The translations under genes and the position numbers were made by a program. Positions 34,090 to 46,739 of a DNA stretch of 64,000 nt are shown here, piece after piece (positions within the stretch are counted from its first letter, which is position 1; each line of letters begins with the position of its first letter). The DNA lies in contig NC_081849.1 in the NCBI RefSeq assembly GCF_963259705.1, forward strand, positions 51,246,093 through 51,310,092, read 5' to 3'. The stretch is from Myotis daubentonii (taxonomy: Eukaryota; Chordata; Mammalia; Chiroptera; Vespertilionidae). The notes below the pieces were generated by a model. The model was not told the origin of the DNA and did no database searches. It saw only the letters and a list, made by a program, of their open reading frames with translations.

Positions 34090-35440
34090 TCACACAGATA
34101 AGAATTGGGAAAGGCAATGCTTAAAAGAAAAAAAATATCAGGGTCAGATGCAGGTATGTGTGCATTCTACATGATAAAATTTCCCCTAAAAGAGTTTTTT
34201 TGTTTTGTTTTTTGTACTTTTCTTATACAAATAAATCTAAGAAGTTGGAAAAAGAAAAACATTAAAACTCTTCATTAGAAAGCCAAGAGAAGTTTGAGCA
34301 TTAACTATATCATTTAAATATTAAAAATGTCATTCTTTTCTCAAGAATGCTGCCTTGATCTTTTGGAAGAGGTAGATTATATCAACAAAGTTTTTTGAAG
34401 GACTACCACAAGCAGAAAAAAAGAGAGACTAGGTAAAATAGTAAAGCATTACAGATCTCAAGAGTCAAGAAGACTACCCAAAGGGCAAAACACAGAAGAA
34501 TGATTGTCTCTATAAGAAAGGAACAAAAAAGAAAACTCCAGCATGTTAAAAAGCTAATGTCAGTTTTCAAATTAAGGTTCAAGAACACTATAAAGAAAAT
34601 CAATTCGTAAACACCAAGTGATGAAAGGATTGAAACTTATTGACACAGGTTTTATTAAAAGGAGATCATGCTAGCTAAGTTGAATAAGCCCATGATTTAT
34701 ATTTGATGAAAGAAAAGTCACAGAGATGGCCACTCGGATTGTCTGAATAATTTTGGGGGCACATCAATGAAGTCTTTATTAGAATATTAACAAACAACTG
34801 CTATAGAAATAAGAAATGACGCATCTTTAAATTTCATTGGCAAAGATGACAGTTGAGAGAATTCTCCTGTAATCTTGCCCTCAGCCTACTGTGGCTTACC
34901 CTTCTCCTTTTCCTGCCCTTACTTCCTTCCCTTGGGTGAGGAAGGGCAGTGGGGAAGCGAAAAATCTGAGTGACAACAGCAGTGGTGGGGAGAAGGTGGG
35001 TGGAAACTTCTGAGGCTACTGCTTCCTGGTTTCTATCATATATATAATAGCTACCAAAAAAGGGTTTGTTTTTCATGGAGGGGAAATATATATATATATA
35101 TAGCTTCAAATTATAAACACAAATTGAAGTAGAATATTATACAACTGCATAGATCTTTCCTACGAGGACTTTCATAAAAGAATTGGCTCTACAAGGCTCG
35201 AGAAGACTAGAGTCTACAAGATATACAGTGTTTCTTTTTTACCTCAGATGTTCATTATGCAGCTCTATAGACTATAAATGATGTAGAAGACTATAAATGA
35301 TGCAGCATTATAAGCACTTTTTGGAAAACAGGCATAAGAGGCAAAATTTATTTTATGTATAAAAAATATAAGACTATTTTAGAAAGAGAAGATCAAGTAA
35401 TATACAAGACTACTTGGCTTTCATTGTCTAAAACAATGGG
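34090..35440. other. No recognisable gene or repeat
   Basis: AT-rich unique-looking DNA with a short (TA)n at about 35089-35101. The frames on the minus strand (66-91 codons) are without domains. Confidence 0.45.
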
Positions 35441-35442
35441 AT

Positions 35443-35600
35443 TCATTCATTCATTCAGCAAGTATTTGTGAAACACATAATAGCATGTGCCAGAAACTGG
35501 GGAGACAGCAATAAACAAGACAAAGTTCCCGCCTTGGATTCTAATGGGGCAAAACAGACACTCAACAAGGAGACAGATAATAAATGATTGAGTTCTATGA
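35443..35600 (-). repeat. L2 3' end, antisense
   Basis: Begins attcattcattcattcagca agtattt and continues through gtgccagaaactggggagac, agcaataaacaagacaaagt and ctcaacaaggagacagataa, the antisense L2 3' end. Confidence 0.75.
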
Positions 35601-35914
35601 AGAAAGCTAAGTCAGGATAAAGAATGGAGGGAAGAAGCTATGAACCTCTTTAAGCTTTATCCTCCCTGTTTCAAAGATCTAATCCCAGACCAAGAACTTG
35701 GCATATATAAAGAACTCAATAAACCTTTGCTGAATGACTACCCTAGCTGTCAGCAGTTCTCGGTCAGCATTAGCCTCCAGGGTGTTTGCTGGTGAGCTTG
35801 CCAGAGTGTGACAGGTAACAGGGACCAATGGAATCAAAGAACCTACAAAGGAAACATAAAACTTCTGGGGTCCTCCTCATTCGGTTCCTGCCTGATGAAG
35901 ATGTCCTTCTAGTG

Positions 35915-36126
35915 CAGCGGTTCTCAACCTGTGGGTCGCGACCCCTTTGGCCGTTGAACGACCTTTTCACAGGGGTCGCCTAAGACCATCCTGCATATCA
36001 GATATTTACATTATGATTCATAACAGTAGCAACATTACAGTTATGAAGTAGCAACGAAAATAATTTTATGGTTGGGTCACAACATGAGGAACTGTATTTA
36101 AAGGGCCAGAAGGTTGAGAACCACTG
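35915..36126. mobile_element. SPIN-type hAT element, short copy
   Basis: Left end cagcggttctcaacctgtgg with gtcgcgacccctttgg, right end aaggttgagaaccactg. It shares gcatatcagatatttacatt and acaacatgaggaactgtatt with the SPIN at 13971-14584 but is internally deleted to 212 bp. The flanking 8-mers (ttctagtg, ctcaaatg) match only partly. Confidence 0.9.
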
Positions 36127-36451
36127 CTCAAATGCCATATGTAGCATAACTCCAGGAACACAGGGCTGGACCACCACATGGGACATAAAGCAATACTCAT
36201 AGAAGTGATTTTTATTCTGCACAAATCCTGACACTTCTTGGGCCGTAACTAATTTCTAGGACTCCACATCCCCTTTCTTGTAGGCCCTTAGGCACAAAGG
36301 ACCTCCTATTTCTCTGCAAATAGAATTTTCAGGTTTAAGAAAGAGCTCACAACTTAGAAAAGCCAGTTTATCCTCCCTGGGAGAAGAGGAATGGTAAAAG
36401 GGCTCAGAATTTAGAAACACTGAAGGACAAAGACCTTTTATCCTTTCTCAG

Positions 36452-36497
<46 letters not shown>

Positions 36498-37215
36498 CTA
36501 CCAATTCCTCTCCTAGAGTTACCTGTTACTCCCTTCTTCAATGGGCCAATACATTGCTAATCCTGTTACTTGAACATTGGAGGAAATTGACATGGTCCTA
36601 GAAGTCAAAATGATATAATTGAATTGGATTTTTTAATATAAACAATAATGAGAGAATGAGAAGTCTTGTGACAGATCCAACTTATAAAATCAGCGAATAG
36701 TGGTACTGAGATTTGAACCCAGGTCTACCTAATTCCCAAGCCCTTATTTATTTCATTCCATGACCCAGTCTCTTTTATGAACCCAATTAAATAGGCCCTG
36801 GTAAGTGAGATTCAGGCAAACATTATGGAAACCTGGGTGTGGAGTGGAACAGAATTGAACTTTGGGCTGCAGAGCCAAGAGCCAAGGATATCAAATAACA
36901 ACAACAATGTTACATAATACAATGATAATAATACATTGAATGAGAGTAGAGCTACTGCTACTCTATTAGTTAGTGTATGTTTTAGGAAAGGATTGGAGAA
37001 ATTAAAAAACTATGCATCATGATCTTGCCCTAAGTCAAGATAGGCTTATTTTTAAATCATGAACCTATCAAGCAGGGTAACACTACCTAATTCTGCATTA
37101 CTCCATTGTCTTGACTGGCTTCTACAATTATGACTTCCAATACAGTTTCCATTCAACTTAGTTAAGTGTTTCTTAGCTTCCCTAAAGATACGCTTTTGTT
37201 GTTGTTAAGCCTCAT
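36127..37215. other. No gene; (TG)n and a weak MIR
   Basis: A (TG)n tract of about 21 units sits at 36455-36496 and a probable antisense MIR fragment at about 36660-36780 (gagatttgaacccaggtcta). Nothing else is recognised. Confidence 0.5.
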
Positions 37216-37219
37216 CTGA

Positions 37220-37453
37220 GTATATTTTTTCCATTGATTTTTAGGGGGCGTGGAAGAGAGGAGGGGATGCGGGGAGAAAGAGAGAGAAAAACATCAATGC
37301 GAGAAAGACATCAGTTTGTTGCCTCTCACACACACCCGACTGGGACAGGGATTGAACCTGCAACCCAGGTATGTGCCGTTCACCAGGAATCGAAAGAGCG
37401 ACTATTCGGTGTGCTGGCTAACGCTCCAACCCCTGAGGAACACTGGTCAGGCC
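37220..37453 (-). mobile_element. Ves-type SINE, diverged
   Basis: A minus-strand SINE (head ggcctgaccagtgttcctca) with a G-rich stretch and (GA) runs near the tail. It is more diverged than most copies here. Confidence 0.75.
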
Positions 37454-38075
37454 AAAGATTTACTTTTGAAGTATAACCAGCCTTTCTACCTGAGAGTTGC
37501 TTGCATTTCTTCAGCAACTCTCTTCACATTATAGCTTCCTTCGTTAGCTAGCCTCAGAGTATGTGCATATAATTCTGAACAATTCCTTTAAAATCAGTCT
37601 TCATTTGAGAACCTCCTTAGGTTAAAATTGCTGCATTTTCTTCCTAGGCATGTTTCAAATTGTATATTTCAGAAGCCTCAGTCAAAATGCGTTCTTTAAT
37701 GTTCAGAGGACTCACTAAATCAAAAATGGTTTCCTCAAGTTAATATTGCATTAACTTTGCAGTACACTCATTCCTAATGAAAACCGGCATATTCAAGCCT
37801 GCTACCCTCTCAGTATGCTAGACCTGACATAGTTCTCTGATGAGTAAAGTAAAATTATTGTATTTCTCTGCAATTCTGGAGCGTTTCCTCTCCTCTTCAG
37901 AACTGGCTAGAATGCCCCCTCTTTTCTCTAAAGAAATGAAATTAAATGGGGGTGGGTGGGTAGATGAGGGTGGGAGTGGTAGTTTCCAGTGATCTACTGC
38001 AGGACTCTGTACTTGACTCTGTTTGGTTTAATTCAATCGATATTCCAACCTTCTATGAGTGCCTCAGATGTGCTT
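37454..38075. other. No recognisable feature
   Basis: AT-rich DNA without repeat or gene signal, apart from a short ggtgggtgggtag patch near 37955. Confidence 0.4.
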
Positions 38076-38079
38076 AGTT

Positions 38080-38290
38080 TCGTGTTGAGTAGAAAAGATG
38101 AGAAATCAACCTCTGAAGGGGCATTAGAATTAGATGTTGGTGTGAATTCTAATCTATCATTTACTAGCAGGTGACTTGAGTTAGCTATTTGATTTCTCTG
38201 AGGCTCAATTTCCATATCTGAGTATAATTCCTACATGTTATAGTTATTATGAAAATTATATTTATAGTACTTAATATATTATCTATACAT
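38080..38290 (+). repeat. MIR
   Basis: The order ttctaatctatcatttacta, gtgacttgagttagctattt, tctctgaggctcaatttcc and cctacatgttatagttatt is plus-sense MIR. Confidence 0.55.
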
Positions 38291-39206
38291 ATTTGTTTGC
38301 CTACAAAAATATACAATACATACACAAATGTATACATATGTAAATATTTTTATATATGCATACATATAAATACACATATACAAATATAATTTTTACAACA
38401 GCTATATTATGTAGGAATTTCATATATAGGTATGTGTGTAGTAGGTGATGCTCCATAAATGTTTGTTCCTTTTGGATAATGTTACAATCTACTTATGATT
38501 TGATAACATTTCTTTCTCTTTTACCTCTCCAACCACACCAAATGGCTGTTAAATATCCTATTGATTTTCTTACCTAAATGAATTCAAATTGATCATGTCT
38601 CAAGATATTCCGCCTATCTCAAAAATTATGTGACATTTGTGAAATGTATTGAGACAACCAGCAGGATTGTTTATCTGAGATCATAAATTCCTTAGGGGTT
38701 CAGGGACTTTTTGAACCTTCTGAAATTGTACGGGAATCAGGTAGGTTTGTAACTTAGGCCTTTAGATTTTTAACGGCATGGAGAAACCAACAAAAAAGTC
38801 AGAATCATAAGGGTGTTATAAAATCACAGCTGGGTCTCACAATAGATTTTATACTTTAGAAGTCAGACACTGTCTATGTCATTTCCTTTTTATAATAGTT
38901 GTTAGCACAGAGCCAGAAAGAGTTAAGAACTTAAAAAAAGAAAAAGAAAGTAATAATGGCATTCTTTTTTCTACTGGCAGGGACAGGTATAGAAACAATA
39001 ACTAAAAATAAAGAGATGGAAAGGAGGCAGGCGAAATACTGAGTGCAGTTAAAGACCAGGAAGCAAAGAAAAAGAAGAGAAAAGCAAACACCCTCCCCAC
39101 ATACACATACACCCTGCCCACAACACACACAAACACACCCCACACACAGAGGAAGAGGAGGGGGGTGACAAAAATCACTTGGGAGAGAAATAGAGTTCCA
39201 AAGCAA
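38291..39206. other. No gene; AT-rich with (TATACA)-type simple sequence
   Basis: Irregular TATA/ATAC/CATA simple sequence covers about 38280-38420, and degenerate CA-rich sequence about 39093-39148. The 91-codon minus-strand frame at 38931-39206 is low-complexity (Cys/Val from GT repeats). Confidence 0.5.
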
Positions 39207-39216
39207 GAGGGAAAAG

Positions 39217-39255
39217 AAGGAGGGAGGGAGGGAGGGAGGGAGGGAGGGAGGGAGG

Positions 39256-39287
<32 letters not shown>

Positions 39288-39288
39288 T
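39217..39288. repeat. (GGGA)n(GA)n purine tract
   Basis: About 45 bp of GGGA units run straight into about 28 bp of GA units. A second long purine tract of the same type as 5235-5406. Confidence 0.95.
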
Positions 39289-39598
39289 ATTAGTTTGTTG
39301 GACTATGGTAGTTTGTTCCCTTCCTCTTATCCCCTTTCCTAATAATCTTTTCAAGGCAAAGAAGGCTCTTTAGAGATCCAATAGAAAAAGGAGTTTTAGA
39401 GACTGAACAAAGGTATGTGAAATGACAACAATTTGAACTTAATTTCATCGTAATGCCCTCCTCAAGTCACTTTTTTATCACCTGAATTTTCTTTATCTGC
39501 AACATCTAAATGGTTAATGTTAGTAAGCTAAACAAAGTTACCTGTCTCCTTGTGAGCTGTATTCCAAAAATTCATTGAAGTGACAATGTTTTTTTCCA

Positions 39599-39803
39599 GC
39601 CCAGCCTGTGTGGCTCAGTGGTTGAGCATCAACCTATGAACCAGGAGGTCACGGTACCATTCCTGGTCAGAGTACATGCCCGGGTTGGGGCTCTATCCCC
39701 AGTGCGGGGTGTGCAGGAAGCAACTGATCAATGATTATCTCTCATCATTGATGTTTCTATCTCTCTCCTCCTCCCTTCCTCTCTGAAATCAATAAAACAT
39801 ATA
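39599..39803 (+). mobile_element. Ves-type SINE
   Basis: Plus-strand copy: head cagcctgtgtggctcagtgg, body with ccagtgcggggtgtgcagga, tail aaatcaataaaacatat. Confidence 0.88.
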
Positions 39804-40574
39804 GTATTTTCATACAGAAACAGTGTTTAAAACAGTATCAAAACAATCTATAAACACACATTTAACCTGTAATGGAAGAAAAGGAAACTGGCTTTGGGTC
39901 ATTAGCTGGGAGCTTGATAAACCGGAACATAGCTTATCTTCTCATTTCCTTTCTCACACCCAAAGAGCTTTGTACTCACCAGTGTTGATAATTTGGGGAT
40001 GTGTCTGTACTTCAAAGATAAAATACAGCAATAGCATAAATGGCTACTTGTATGTGAGATCCTTATTCCTTCCTTCAACTCTTTCCTGCCCCACATGTAT
40101 GCCCTTCTTGCCCCTAGTTATCACTCCACTTTCTGTCTAGATCGTTCAGGCTTCAACTATAAAGCCTTACTTCCTTGCTCATCAGTCTCTGCTTTCTACC
40201 CTCCACCCCTAGCCTCTGCCATTCCCATTCATCATTTATATCCTTGATAAAAGTCTAATGTATAGGGGTATACATAATGTTGTCTTGACTGGCAATGCTC
40301 TATTTCAGCCCAATTTCATAAACTGAAATTTTCACAAAATGAAAAAAAAGTTTGTTGTACATATTTGTAGTAGAGAGAAGGGAATAGCATATTCATGAGG
40401 TGCACATAAGACACAAGCAGGGGAAATTAAAGTGAAAAAGTTTCAAGAAGGAAGTGAAATGCAGGAAGAAAGAGTACAGAAAGTCATTACTACTATACTT
40501 TTTCCTCAGTTCTTTCCTGGAGAAATTTCTTTCTTGAGGAAAAAAAAAAAAAGAATGTTTATAAGCATCTACTG
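39804..40574. other. No recognisable feature
   Basis: Unique-looking DNA. The 105-codon frame at 39823-40140 has no domain and no conserved look. Confidence 0.4.
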
Positions 40575-40735
40575 TGTGCCAGGCACAGTATTAGGTGCTT
40601 TCATGTTATCTCACTTACTAATAACAATCCTGTGGAAGAAATATTATTGCCATTTTCCAATGAGAGAAATTCTGACTCAACGAGAATAATTCAGTTTTCT
40701 AAGACCACACAGTAAATTATGGAGCTGGGGAGAGA
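40575..40735 (-). repeat. MIR, antisense
   Basis: Shows ctgtgtgccaggcacagtat, ttatctcacttactaataac, attattgccattttccaatg and aagaccacacagtaaattat in the antisense MIR order. Confidence 0.7.
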
Positions 40736-40774
40736 GTGTAGCATGGGTTTAGAGTCAGAAACCATTGGGTTCAA

Positions 40775-41165
40775 TGCCCATCAGCAGGTGAATGGATACA
40801 CAAATTGTAATGGAATACTGCTAGCAACAAAAAGGAATGAACCATTCATAAACTCAACAACATGGTTTAATTTCAATGTAATTATGCTGAGTGATAAAGC
40901 AGGATAAAAGGGAGAACACATGGTATGATTCCATTCATATAATGCCAAAATATGCAAACTAATCTATAGTGATAAAAAGCGGGTAAGTGGTTTCTTGGAG
41001 ATGGGGTGGAGAGTGGCAGGAGAAAACTTTTGGGGGTGACAGATATGTTTATTATCTTGATTGTGGTAATGGTTTCATGGGTATACACATGTCCAAACAT
41101 CAACCTTACATATGTATAGTTAGTTACTGCATGCTAATTATACCTCAGTGAAGCAATTTTTAAAA
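40775..41165 (+). repeat. L1M 3' region
   Basis: Typical old L1 3' order: aggtgaatggatacacaaat, tgtaatggaatactgctagc, attatgctgagtgataaag, ggtatgattccattcatata, agtggtttcttggagatggg, tatacctcagtgaagc. Confidence 0.75.
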
Positions 41166-41360
41166 AACTGGGTTGAAATCCATATTATACTATTTACAAG
41201 TGCCTAATCTCTAAGACTAGTTTATTTATCAGTTAATAGGGTTGATAACACCTACTTCAGAGGGTTGGTGTGAAGTTTAAAATAAATCAGTGACGTAAGT
41301 GTATTGTGGAGTGCCTAAAACATAACATAGTGTCTAATACATAGTAAGGAATCAGCTGCA
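41166..41360 (+). repeat. MIR
   Basis: Plus-sense MIR block directly after the L1: aagtgcctaatctctaagac, taatagggttgataacacct, agagggttggtgtgaagt, taagtgtattgtggagtgcc. Confidence 0.55.
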
Positions 41361-41699
41361 GAAATCATTTATGAAGTCCTAGACTCTGAGTTCTTCCTTC
41401 TTAGAGCTTTCTCCACTTGAATTAGTAATGCTGGTCATTGTTATTTTTATGTATAGCTATCATTTACACACATCAATCTTACTCTGAAGCCCAAGATCTT
41501 TACACTAAACTGTGATAAATTTTATGATTTAAGGGGCACCATCCCCCAGTGGGGGAACAAGGCTCAGCGTCTTCTGCATAAAACCTGTCTTAGAGCCAAC
41601 AGTTTGTCGAAGTTGTGGCTATTGTACGCTTCAGCTCCAGAGTTCCACTTAGTTCCTTTTATTTCCTTCTCTTTATTGGTATCCTCTTTCGTTCATACA

Positions 41700-42545
41700 T
41701 TATTTTCCTCATTTCCTTTAGTTTATTGCTCATGTTTTCCATTAGTTTTTTGAGCATAAGACAGTTATTTTAACATCTTTGTCTGGTAATGCCAATGTCT
41801 GGACTTCCTCAGAGATGGTTTCTACCAATTTATTTTGGGGTTTTTTTTTGAATGAGCCATATATGCTTGTAACTTCTTAAAATGAAAAATGGAAATTGGA
41901 CTAGTATAAGATGGTAACTGGAAGTCAGATTCTTTGTATGCCTTGTAATTTTTTTTATAAAAATTGGACATTGAATTAATATAATGTGGTCAGTGGAAGT
42001 CAGATTCTCCCCTTTTCACAGGGTTTGCTGTTTGGGGGTTGTTAGGAGGCTGTAGTCATCAGTTTATTTATTTCCCCAACTATTATTGCAAAGACAGTAT
42101 TCCTTGTCAATGGGGTCACTGATGTCTGTATTCCTTAGCTTGTGTGCAGCTAGTGTTTTGATAGAAATTTCCTTGAATGCAGGAACCTTCCCGTCTTTGT
42201 AAATTGTCTCTGAGCTAGGGCTTTCCTTCAATTTGTCAGGTTTGCACTGTACCAAGCAAGGGCTCAGCCCAGGTGAAAGCTTAGGGTCGTCTAAGATTTT
42301 TTTCTGAGCATGTATCTTGCCATGGGTATACATATGGCTTTATAAATTCCCCTGTCTCAATGGTTGCTTTTGAATGTCCTAATTTCTAAAGAAATTCGCA
42401 TTTTTTGCCTTAGATGGTCTACTGTATGTTTCACTGTATTCTCTGACCCAGATGCCTGAGGGTTATTGATTCGGCTTGCCGTGTTTTCAAGCTCTTTCAG
42501 CCGAGCTCTGAGCTAGGTAAAACGTAGAACACCTTGCCACAGTCC
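41700..42545. repeat. Probable old LINE-1/HAL1-like sequence
   Basis: The segment (tgtctggtaatgccaatgtc, ctggacttcctcagagatgg, atataatgtggtcagtggaa, gtcagattctccccttttca) resembles an old LINE 3' region. The gtcagattct block occurs twice (about 41923 and 41999), suggesting an internal duplication. The family is uncertain. Confidence 0.35.
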
Positions 42546-42559
42546 TTCAGATTGCCCCC

Positions 42560-42920
42560 TGTATTAGTATGCTTGGGCTGCCATAACAAAATACCACAGT
42601 CTGGATGACTCAGACAACAGAAATTTATTTCTCATAAGTCTGGAGAATAGAAAGCCCAAAATCAAGCCTTCAGCCAATTCAGTTTCTGGCGAGGATTCTT
42701 TCCCTGGCTTACAGACAGCTGCCTTCTCACTGTGTCCACACTTGATGGACAGAGAGAGCTCTTGTATTTCTGCTTCGTATAAGGGCACTAGCCTTATCAG
42801 ATGAGGATCTCACCCTTATGAACTCACTTAACTTTTAACACATCATTATAGGCCCTACAGTCACACAGTAGGTTAGGACTGCAACATATAAATTTTGGAG
42901 GACACAATTCAGTCCCTAGC
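42560..42920 (+). repeat. MaLR LTR (MLT1/MST-type)
   Basis: Starts tgtattagtatgcttgggct gccataacaaaat, a standard MaLR LTR start. It continues with gacaacagaaatttatttct and ends near attttggaggacacaattca, with no internal genes. Confidence 0.8.
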
Positions 42921-44218
42921 GCTCCCCAGACACATCAGAACATCACAATAGTCTGTGAGCAAGGTCAACTTTGCTCCTTCCAGAATTGAGGGGCAGTCCC
43001 ACACCAGGAACACAGGCTGCTGCCACTGTAAGACTGTGTTTTTTTTGTTATGATTGCAGCAACTTTATGACTACTGCTGCTTTAAGACTGTTGCCACTCT
43101 AAGACTACTGACATTATAAGACTGTTCCCATGCAGGGGAGGAGGGAGCGGAAAAGCAAGTAAAATCACCACAACATTTTCCTACTGCTTTGAAGTGCCTT
43201 TTTCTTGATTCAGTGCTCACTTGGTTGCTATAAACTTTTAAGTGTTTTCCAGAGTTCTCACAAAATTGGTTCTGACAGTGGCTTGCTCCTTGTTTTTCTG
43301 TTTCTGTGAAAGAACAGAACTTAGAGCTTCCTACTTTGCCCTTTTGATCTCTATACAAAAGATTATAAATTTTGCATGTTTTTTTATAAGCCTTAGGTTA
43401 TTCCTCAGATCAAAGTTTTCAAAATGCTTTTTACTTCTTACAAATGAAAAGAACGATCTAGATCTCTCTTAAATGAAGTGATGAAATGTTTTTTAAAGAA
43501 TGGGAAAATTACCCATTCAAACTAACTTGACAAAAAACGTGTAATTTAATATATGAATACAGTATAGGGATTCATGGAACTCAAGAGCAGGAAGGCCAAC
43601 TGAGGGAAGGGGGCCATGGGAAATATGTGAAAGCTAGAAAGTGACTCTCTCCCTGCTCTTTCTCTCTCAGGGAGCACACAGCTCAGGGTCATTACACTTC
43701 TCAGATAGTCTGCTTCATTCCTGACTCTCCCTGCAGAATGGGTTCCCTTATCTTGGGTTTACATGTTTGGGTTATAATCCCATATTTGGAGTACAGTTTC
43801 AGGGTTCAAAAGAGAGTAACTAAGGCTTCTTTCTCCCAATTCCAAATTCCCAGAAGACAGAATCTGATTGAGTCATATTTCTTAAAGGATCAAAACCTAT
43901 TGAATCAGCTGTGGCAGGAAAGGAGAAGGGTCCTCTCATATAAACATGGCTATGGGGACCCAAGCTGTAGGAGGAATATAGGGATGAGGAAGGGGAAGCT
44001 TCTCTATGAAGAATGGACAGAAAGCCAACAAAGTATCTGTCCCAATCCATTTTTACATTTAAATACATTTAGATACAACTTAAAAGAAAAAAAAATGTTC
44101 CACATAACTGCGCTAAATTTGTCAGTTCTTTACAATAACAGAGGTAGCATACATATTTATAAATCATTTACTGCTTAGGGATTTTAAACTAAAGGCAGCT
44201 TTACCTATTCCATTTATA
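42921..44218. other. No recognisable gene or repeat
   Basis: A short degenerate tandem of aagactgttgccact-type units lies at about 43027-43130 (actgtaagactg, ttaagactgttgccac, ctaagactactgaca, ataagactgttccca). The 146-codon frame at 43738-44178 is the longest in this part but has no recognisable domain and is probably chance. Confidence 0.45.
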
Positions 44219-44233
44219 ACAAATGCTCCCTGC

Positions 44234-44470
44234 CGAAACCGGTTTGGCTCAGTGGATAGAGCGTCGGCCTGTGGACTGAAAGGTCCCAGGTTCGATTCCG
44301 GTCAAGGGCATGTACCTGGGTTGTGGGCACATCCCCAGTGGGAGATGTGCAGGAGGCAGCTGATCGATGTTTCTCTCTCATCGATGTTTCTAATTCTCTC
44401 TCTCTCTCTCCCTTCCTCTCTGTAAAAAATCAATAAAATATATTTAAAAAACAAAACAAAACAAAAAAAC
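44234..44470 (+). mobile_element. Ves-type SINE, intact, with perfect duplication
   Basis: A nearly consensus copy: head gaaaccggtttggctcagtg, B box ggttcgattcc, paired catcgatgtttct motifs, tail aaaaaatcaataaaatat plus A/C-rich end. It is flanked by exact 15-bp acaaatgctccctgc at 44219-44233 and 44471-44485. Confidence 0.96.
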
Positions 44471-44485
44471 ACAAATGCTCCCTGC

Positions 44486-45888
44486 TTTTGTGGAGCCACT
44501 AGGAAAACATCCTGAATCTTATTCCAGGAACTAGAGAAACCCCAAGTAACCCCAGGGAGCCCAATCTCATAAGTTGAGAATATTTCTCTAGACGACAACA
44601 TTCCTCAGCACACACGTTGCCGTCTCGGCTTTTAAGCTTAGTATGTTGTGAGTCATGCTGAGTCCTCTTCCCTGGAGGTTAAAAGTATTTCCGAGACTTT
44701 CTTTTTTTCTTTATCTCCTCTTTGGCTACGTTCTCCACCTTAATCCACTTCACGTGTCAGTCAATTCAGAAAATAACACTAACCTTTGTAACTATCTCAA
44801 AATCTTGGTAGATTTTTGTGAAGATGTAGCAGCAAGGAATAAACACTGTTTGAAAAATGCTCTCTCAGGTTGCGTAGGGTGAAAATACTTTCTCCTGGCA
44901 GGTATTTCAATATGGAATGAGCTCAGTTGGAAAGCATATACTCGCCAGATAAGGAAGCTCTGTCGGTGTTTTTGTTTTTTTAGTAGGGTCTTACTACTCA
45001 AGTAAATAAAAATGGTAGGTAGCAGGGGTCATCTACAACCACAAATAAACTGTCTAATTAAACAAGTAATTTCAACCAATTTGGAGTCAGCAGAATAGCA
45101 GAAAGCAAGACAGAACAACAATACCTGAAACAAAATCAGGGAGTTTGGATAATTCACCCACTACATAATTGGGACTTGCATCTTACACTAAGGCCCCATC
45201 TTACTCATCCTCACATATTTACCTCTGGGGTTAGCCATACCACCAAATTGTGCATCGTCAATAACTATCTCTATCTCTGATGTTCCATTGTCCTCCTCTC
45301 TGAAAGAGAAAGACATGTATTCTACCATTTATTTTCTTGCTGCTGGGTGCAATTTTGCTCTAGGATAAACTCTTAGATTCAGACCAAATTATTGGTTAAA
45401 TGTATGTTTATTACTAAGCATGTTTAACGACCACTGTTACCATAAAGAGGGGCACACACCCGACCACAATGACAAATTAGTTCATGAAGAGAAAAAGAAG
45501 CCAGTTATAATTAGGTATTCTTTTAAAAGTGCAATAAATTTTCACCAGGCTTATAAAATGACATCTGACATGTAATAACCCACCATCCTGCCATATTATT
45601 AAACCCTAACTGCTTACTATGAATGATGCTAATATTTTACAAAGGAACCAAGTACAACCAGTTATCACCTCTTGAAAGAAAAGTCTAAAACACACCATCT
45701 AATATATTTAATGTTTAACCGTAGTTTGACTTTGGATATAAGAGTGCAGCAAAAACTGATGAAAGGTGTGAGAATCAATTGGCTATATGGAAATTCAATA
45801 AAAAGTATTTGATATTTGATATTTTGTTATTCTTTATAAAATTGTGAGTTACACAACATTTATATCAGTGAGATTCATTATAAATTAA
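44486..45888. other. No recognisable gene or repeat
   Basis: AT-rich unique-looking DNA with no frame above 100 codons belonging to a recognisable gene. Confidence 0.45.
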
Positions 45889-46197
45889 CTAGAGGTCCAG
45901 TGTATGAAATTCGTGGATGGGTATGGTCCCTAGGCCTGGCCTGCAATCAGGGCCATCTTCCCCAGGTGCCTGCAGCGATTTGCCATCGGGTGATCAGTGC
46001 CTGATGGCCAGGGGGAAGGGACCAAGAGGTCGGCTGTTGCCGCCCCCACCGCGGGTGGCCATCAGACGATCAGAGCCTGCCAGCCGGGGAAAGGAACCAA
46101 GAGGTGGTCAGTGCACCTCATAGTGACTGGTGCAGTGGTTGTTCTGGTCATTCTGCTGTTAGGATCAATTTGCATATTACCCTTTTATTATATAGGA
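45889..46197 (-). mobile_element. Non-autonomous Helitron (HeliBat type)
   Basis: On the minus strand it starts TCCTATATAATAAAAGGGTA with the atgcaaattgatcc box and ends with a decayed hairpin (tccacgaatttcata) and CTAG at 45889-45892. A local direct duplication of gggaaaggaaccaagaggt-type sequence is inside. Confidence 0.85.
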
Positions 46198-46384
46198 TGT
46201 GCATTAATAGATATGTATACATACATGTATATATTTTTTAGAGAGTTAGTTGTTAAACATTTGCCAGCAGACCATGTATAAAGCTCTATTTCTAGCTTTT
46301 CCTATTCATGTACACATTCAAATTAAAATGAATCTATACTCTTAAAAAATAAAATATTTATTGCTTAAAAATACAGTAGGATAG

Positions 46385-46604
46385 TGCTGGCCAGATGTTG
46401 CTCAATGCTTAGAGTGCAGGCCCACACACCAAAGGGTCATGGATTTGATTCCTGGCCCTAGTCGGGGCTCGTGAGGGAGGCAAGCAATCAATGTGTCTCT
46501 CTCACATTGATGTTTCTCTCTCTCTCTCTCTCTCTCCTTCCCTTCCACTCTCTAAAAATCAATGGAAAAAAATATTCTCTGGCAAAGATTAACAAAAATA
46601 ACCA
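46385..46604 (+). mobile_element. Ves-type SINE, diverged head
   Basis: Plus-strand SINE (gctggccagatgttgctcaa, paired cattgatgtttct-type motifs, (CT)n). Flanked by acagtaggatag (46373-46384) and acagtaggacag (46605-46616), a 12-bp duplication with one mismatch. Confidence 0.88.
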
Positions 46605-46641
46605 CACAGTAGGACAGGCCTCATGAGCCTAATGTAATTAA

Positions 46642-46714
46642 CACGTTAAGCCCCATGTCAGTCACTGGTGACTGAAATGGAAAGGAAGACAAAACAGGCT
46701 TGGCGCTTAAGATG
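46642..46714. mobile_element. Candidate 73-bp TTAA-flanked miniature element
   Basis: The segment lies between two TTAA motifs (46638-46641 and 46715-46718). Its tips are imperfect inverted repeats: CACGTTAAGCCCC on the left against CATCTTAAGCGCC read from the right. This is the layout of a very short piggyBac-type MITE. TTAA is common in AT-rich DNA, so chance is possible. Confidence 0.35.
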
Positions 46715-46739
46715 TTAAGAGAATGCTAATGCTTTATAA

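Noticed and set aside
43738..44178. 146-codon open frame in unique-looking DNA
   Set aside because: No recognisable domain, no promoter context, and codon use looks like background. A length of this size is expected by chance in 64 kb; kept only as a note.
44234..44320. tRNA-like A and B boxes in many places
   Set aside because: Each belongs to the head of a SINE with body, A-rich tail and often target duplications. None folds into a complete tRNA with an acceptor stem on its own.
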